From positions 1-10,390 of the forward strand of contig JAFUPE010000028.1 of assembly GCA_017481395.1 (NCBI GenBank): DNA of 10,390 bases, read 5' to 3'. This stretch comes from Ruminococcus sp. (lineage in GTDB: Bacteria; Bacillota_A; Clostridia; Oscillospirales; Acutalibacteraceae). Shown piece by piece: positions 7,245 through 10,390 of this stretch; the stretch's first letter is position 1, and the number at the start of each line of letters is the position of its first letter. The position numbers and the translations under genes are program-made. Under the pieces are notes generated by a model, which was not told where the DNA came from, ran no database searches, and saw only the letters and a program-made list of their open reading frames with translations.

Positions 7245-7385
7245 TTAGAATGGATCAATCTCATCCTTTACGTCGGTACCTCCAACTTCAAACTCTGTAC
7301 CGCTGTTACTGGCTGCTGCCAACACGCTTGTTTTAAGAGAAAAAACGGTAATTTCCATTTCAGGAGCTTCATATACTCGTTTCAT
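7245..7385 (-). CDS. 46-residue peptide, candidate RiPP precursor
   Basis: This short gene is not similar to any named bacteriocin I recognise. The ATG at 7385 has a perfect AGGAGG 8 bases upstream and a perfect promoter, and a terminator follows, so it is very likely a real, strongly expressed gene. The N-terminus reads MKRVYEAPEMEITVF. Y5-E-A-P8 matches the YxxP motif of lasso leader peptides that is bound by the PqqD-like B1 protein, and the MK..YE.PE.E pattern resembles many small Clostridia and Bacteroides peptides near such genes. A bridge, SLKTSVLAAAS, follows, then an acidic tail from N27 (GTEFEVGGTDVK, ending DEIDPF) with six acidic residues and one Lys. There is no Cys, no signal peptide and no C-terminal Ser. 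Candidate phosphosites are S16, S20, S26, S28, T30 and T37. The processing site and the modification are unknown; the precursor role is inferred from motif and neighbours. Confidence 0.8.
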   Translation of the reverse strand: MKRVYEAPEMEITVFSLKTSVLAAASNSGTEFEVGGTDVKDEIDPF

Positions 7386-7393
7386 AAAAATTC

Positions 7394-7399
7394 CCTCCT
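7394..7399 (-). promoter_or_regulatory. Perfect AGGAGG ribosome binding site of the small peptide gene
   Basis: AGGAGG on the - strand sits 8 bases before the ATG at 7385. It is the strongest ribosome site in the window and fixes the start of a gene that would otherwise be easy to overlook. Confidence 0.88.
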
Positions 7400-7415
7400 A
7401 TTCAAATCACAAAAT

Positions 7416-7444
7416 ATTATAAAACAAATAAATGACAATGTCAA
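7416..7444 (-). promoter_or_regulatory. Perfect-consensus sigma-A promoter of the small peptide gene
   Basis: TTGACA (7444-7439), a spacer of exactly 17 bases and TATAAT (7421-7416) on the - strand. Transcription would start near 7409, leaving a leader of about two dozen bases that contains little beyond the ribosome site. All twelve box positions match consensus, so strong transcription is expected unless repressed. Confidence 0.88.
7433..7443. promoter_or_regulatory. Short inverted repeat over the -35 box, possible operator
   Basis: TGACA-A-TGTCA is a perfect 5+1+5 palindrome overlapping the -35 hexamer and the start of the spacer. A regulator bound here would block the otherwise full-strength promoter. 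An 11-base palindrome can arise by chance in AT-rich DNA, and no cognate regulator gene is in the window. Confidence 0.35.
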
Positions 7445-7453
7445 GTATATATT

Positions 7454-10390
7454 TTATTCAAATGTGGTGTTGTCTTCAACCACAGCATCCTTCATACCTT
7501 CTTCGTAAATGTTCTGATACTTAGCATCGCCGAAGTAGTAAACAGACTCACCTGTTTCATTATCGGTAACCTTTGCGTATGCATATACATTGTAGAAGTA
7601 TCCGCGGTTCTTCTCGGTGTTGTTGTAAGAAATTGTAAGAAGAACACGGTTGAAGTTAGTAATCTGGTTGGAAGTAGTGTAGTTGTAATAAGCAATAAGG
7701 TTAGTCTTATCGGTAATACCGTTACCATCAGCAGCTAATTTAAGGTTATCAATATCCTTATCGTTAGAGCCGTAACCCTTATTAGTTGCAATCTCAAGAG
7801 CCTCGTTAAATGTAGCCTCGTCGTTAACCATAACGCCTGTACCGAACATCTGAACAACTACACCGTACTCAACTGAAACGTTTTCTACTCTCTCGTAGTC
7901 TTCAAGAGTTACGTGAGCACCTGCCCAGTTGCCTTCAAGCTCTTCGCCTCTGTAGATAGGCTGATCTTTGTAGCCTTCCTCGCCATAGAGGTGAGGTGTA
8001 ATAATGTTAATGATGTAGTCAACGATTACCTTATCGCTTGTAACGTTACCATACTTATCGGTTGTCTGCTCACGGCCGTAAACAGGCTCATCAAGAGATA
8101 CGCTGAAGTCAATACCGCCGGAAGTCTTTTCGTAACCGATATGCATATTTGCAGTTATACGATAACCGAAGTATGCGTTGTAAGTAATAATCTTATCGCC
8201 GTCAGTGTAACTACCACTCTCGTCGAGATCTTCGTACCAGAAGCCGTAGCCTGAGTTACCGCCGAAGAGCTCGTTAGCATCTAAGTTAATAACCTCATTA
8301 TAACCGCCGGTTTTAACGATTGTATCGGGACCATTGTAGATAGTTACCTCGTACATTGATTCAGGCTGGTCAGCCCATAATACGAAGGTCATGGTATCGT
8401 ACAAAGCACTGTTGATTTTCCACTGAGTATCCTTGTAGTAGTCCTCAACGTAAGGAGCATTTGCAAGAATTGTGTTTGTCCAGCCGTCGCCAGAAATATA
8501 AGCAGGGGTGTAAGGAGTATCGCCGTTACCCGCAAAGCCTTCTACTTCAGCATCACTGAGAACATAAGGAACGTAATAGTACTTAACGCCACCGAAACGG
8601 TCGTTGTACTGATAAATAAGAGTTACGTTAACGTCAACAGGCATAATGTCGGAATAAAGGTCAATAACGAATGCATCGTCATCCTTAACAGTATATTTAA
8701 ACTGGAAGTAAACGATGTCGTTTCGACCAACAACAGTACCCTTGTTGTCATAGAGGTTATCGTCTGAATCTACGCCAACCTCTTCGAAAGTCTTGTTACC
8801 ATTCTTGTCAACTGCATTTGTGTACCATGAATAGAACTTGTCAGCACCGGTAGCGTCTGTAGCAATTGTAATAATAAGCTCGTCGCCTTCTATAGCTGCA
8901 AGATTTGCTGTATTGCTACCCTTAAGTAAGGTTGTGCTTGTGCCCTGTGTAGTATTCTCAATACCAACGTAAAGCACTGCGTTACCGCCATGTGCGGGAG
9001 GAACGTAGTATGCATCAGTATCAATACCCTGATAGAGGTAGTGGTTTACGTAGAACTGACCTTCTTCAAGAGGTTCGAATACAGCTGTGTAGGTTGTACC
9101 GATAGCAACTGTAATGGGTGTTGAAATGTTTGTGCTAAAGAGTTTACCATCTGCAGAATACCAACCAACAAACTTGTAGCCTGTGTTGGGCATTGCGGAA
9201 AGTGTAGCTGCAGAACCACGGGTTGCGTCAATGTTCTGATAGCTTACGTTGATAAAGCCTGTACCGTATTCTGCTTCATTTACAGGGGTTGCAGTGTTAA
9301 TGTCATAAGTGCCGTTATCGTTCATAAGTGCAACGTTAACAGCAACGTTAACTGTTACAGAAACGTCTGCGTCACCATACCACTCACCGTCGTAACGGTT
9401 GCCGTTTACGTGCTCGTAAGAGATGTAAGCACGCTGATTCTCGTAAGCTGTGAGTGTAGACCAGATAGCGGCATCCTCGTCGTGAAGCTCGTAGGAGTAG
9501 CACTTGCCGAGGTATGTACCACTTGCGTTGTAGAGATAGCATTCAACGTACCACTGACCGTCAAGTGTACCATCACTTACTGACTTGTCACCTGTCTGAA
9601 CAATGTAAAGAGCACCGCTGTCAGAAAGTGTAGCGTCGATTTCTTCAATATTATTGCCGAAGATATCTGTCTTAAGACCTGAGTAGTCAGTAAACTGAAC
9701 GAAGTCCCAGTTACCGCCGGAAATATTAATAGAAGATGTAGAAACTCTGCTTGAGTTGTAGGTATCGTTTGTATCCTTAAGAACGAAGGTAATGTTTTCC
9801 TTTTTGTCATTAAGAAGAGAGATGAACTCATAATAGTCGTAGGTCTGAATGTTGGAGTAATCGTTTACAACAACATCATAACCGTCGCCATTAGCATAGT
9901 TATTGAAGGTAATACCTGAAATCTGAATCTTGTCATCTGTGCCGTACTCAACGTAAGTGTAGTAAACACCGTCAAGACCTGCTACAGGAATTAATACCTG
10001 ACCTGAGTATTTACCGAACTGCTCATACTTGTTTACACCGCTAACTTTGTACCAAGTGTAAGCGGCAAGGTATTTGTCCCAATTTTCAATATCCTTGTCA
10101 GCAACAGCGTAAACTGTAACAGTCTTAACGCCGGCATTATCAAGCCACTGCTTGGTGTGGAAGTATACGGGAATAACTGTATTTGTTTCCTCGGTAAATA
10201 CATAAGAGCCGCTGTAAAGACCGTTACCAAGGTTAGTAGCAGATACGAACTCGGTACCGTTGATTACCCAACCCTCTACGCGGTAATCGTAAGCGTTGGA
10301 TTCGGGAGCGTTCATGTTAACCTGTGTATAGAAGGTAACAGGTGCACCCTTTTCAGCCTGAGCTTCGTCATGATATGTGTGTGAAGTTGA
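7454..10390 (-). CDS. Large secreted or surface protein with divergent InlB-type repeat module (5' end outside window)
   Basis: The frame stays open to the window edge, adding 25 residues before the first Met at 10315, so this is the C-terminal 978 residues of a longer protein. The composition is rich in Tyr, Asn, Asp, Gly and Thr and poor in Cys and Lys, as in extracellular beta-rich proteins. Near 9158-9184 the GYKFVGWYSADGKLF stretch, followed by TPITVAIGTTYTAVFEP, is a divergent InlB B-repeat unit. Further modules of unrecognised type follow (for example VDVNVTLIYQYNDRFGG and LWADQPESMYEVTIYNGP). Two Cys lie 14 residues apart (ECYLYNASGTYLGKCY) and could form a disulfide. The C-terminus (VVEDNTTFE) has no LPXTG signal, SLH domain, dockerin or membrane anchor, so any anchor or signal peptide must be upstream. 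The stop lies 10 bases before the peptide promoter; no terminator was seen in between. An adhesin or matrix role is possible but unproven. Confidence 0.85.
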   Translation of the reverse strand, partial: STSHTYHDEAQAEKGAPVTFYTQVNMNAPESNAYDYRVEGWVINGTEFVSATNLGNGLYSGSYVFTEETNTVIPVYFHTKQWLDNAGVKTVTVYAVADKDIENWDKYLAAYTWYKVSGVNKYEQFGKYSGQVLIPVAGLDGVYYTYVEYGTDDKIQISGITFNNYANGDGYDVVVNDYSNIQTYDYYEFISLLNDKKENITFVLKDTNDTYNSSRVSTSSINISGGNWDFVQFTDYSGLKTDIFGNNIEEIDATLSDSGALYIVQTGDKSVSDGTLDGQWYVECYLYNASGTYLGKCYSYELHDEDAAIWSTLTAYENQRAYISYEHVNGNRYDGEWYGDADVSVTVNVAVNVALMNDNGTYDINTATPVNEAEYGTGFINVSYQNIDATRGSAATLSAMPNTGYKFVGWYSADGKLFSTNISTPITVAIGTTYTAVFEPLEEGQFYVNHYLYQGIDTDAYYVPPAHGGNAVLYVGIENTTQGTSTTLLKGSNTANLAAIEGDELIITIATDATGADKFYSWYTNAVDKNGNKTFEEVGVDSDDNLYDNKGTVVGRNDIVYFQFKYTVKDDDAFVIDLYSDIMPVDVNVTLIYQYNDRFGGVKYYYVPYVLSDAEVEGFAGNGDTPYTPAYISGDGWTNTILANAPYVEDYYKDTQWKINSALYDTMTFVLWADQPESMYEVTIYNGPDTIVKTGGYNEVINLDANELFGGNSGYGFWYEDLDESGSYTDGDKIITYNAYFGYRITANMHIGYEKTSGGIDFSVSLDEPVYGREQTTDKYGNVTSDKVIVDYIINIITPHLYGEEGYKDQPIYRGEELEGNWAGAHVTLEDYERVENVSVEYGVVVQMFGTGVMVNDEATFNEALEIATNKGYGSNDKDIDNLKLAADGNGITDKTNLIAYYNYTTSNQITNFNRVLLTISYNNTEKNRGYFYNVYAYAKVTDNETGESVYYFGDAKYQNIYEEGMKDAVVEDNTTFE

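Noticed and set aside
7245..7385. Calling the peptide a bona fide lasso peptide
   Set aside because: No cyclase or B2 peptidase is seen, the leader Thr at -2 is not evident, and no C-terminal Ser is present for the known kinase reaction.
7400..7415. TTGTGA-like sequence as a Rex operator near the peptide start
   Set aside because: Only one half-site resembles the Rex box and the inverted second half is missing.

Overview
The window looks like chromosomal DNA from an anaerobic Gram-positive Clostridia bacterium, probably Ruminococcus/Oscillospiraceae-like. The evidence is a Rex redox repressor, a secreted BspA-type leucine-rich-repeat protein ending in a dockerin, strong AGGAGG-type ribosome sites, GTG and TTG starts, sigma-A type promoters and AT-rich spacers. 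The taxonomic placement is inference from gene content.

Left part (1-1181, + strand): the 3' end of a eukaryotic-type NADP isocitrate dehydrogenase gene, followed after 17 bases by rex. This pair is a central-metabolism operon. It ends at a strong hairpin (1143-1181) that also closes the operon arriving from the other strand.

Middle part (1181-7143, - strand, read right to left): one apparent operon with its own promoter (7115-7143). It encodes a secreted LRR-dockerin protein, an HPr-kinase-like serine kinase, a PqqD-like peptide chaperone (RRE fold), an ABC exporter without a peptidase domain, a NTP_transf_5 nucleotidyltransferase-like protein, and a HAD phosphatase gene broken by an in-frame stop. 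The genes overlap or lie 7-13 bases apart, except for a 69-base gap holding a hairpin between the PqqD and ABC genes. Kinase + PqqD + nucleotidyltransferase + ABC is the accessory set known from Firmicutes lasso-peptide clusters, but the lasso cyclase and the B2 leader peptidase are not here.

Just upstream (7176-7444, - strand): a separate 46-codon gene with a perfect TTGACA-N17-TATAAT promoter, an AGGAGG ribosome site and its own terminator. Its N-terminus carries a YxxP motif like the one that lasso leader peptides present to their PqqD-like partner, followed by a short acidic tail. I propose it is the precursor of a phosphorylated or otherwise modified exported peptide made by the neighbouring operon. 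If so, this is a RiPP-like system built from lasso tailoring parts without lasso cyclisation. This is an inference from layout and motifs.

Right part (7454-10390, - strand): the C-terminal 978 residues of a very large secreted or surface protein with a divergent InlB-type repeat module, cut by the window edge. No tRNA, rRNA, CRISPR array, insertion sequence or attachment site was seen, and no gene-free stretch exceeds 300 bases.
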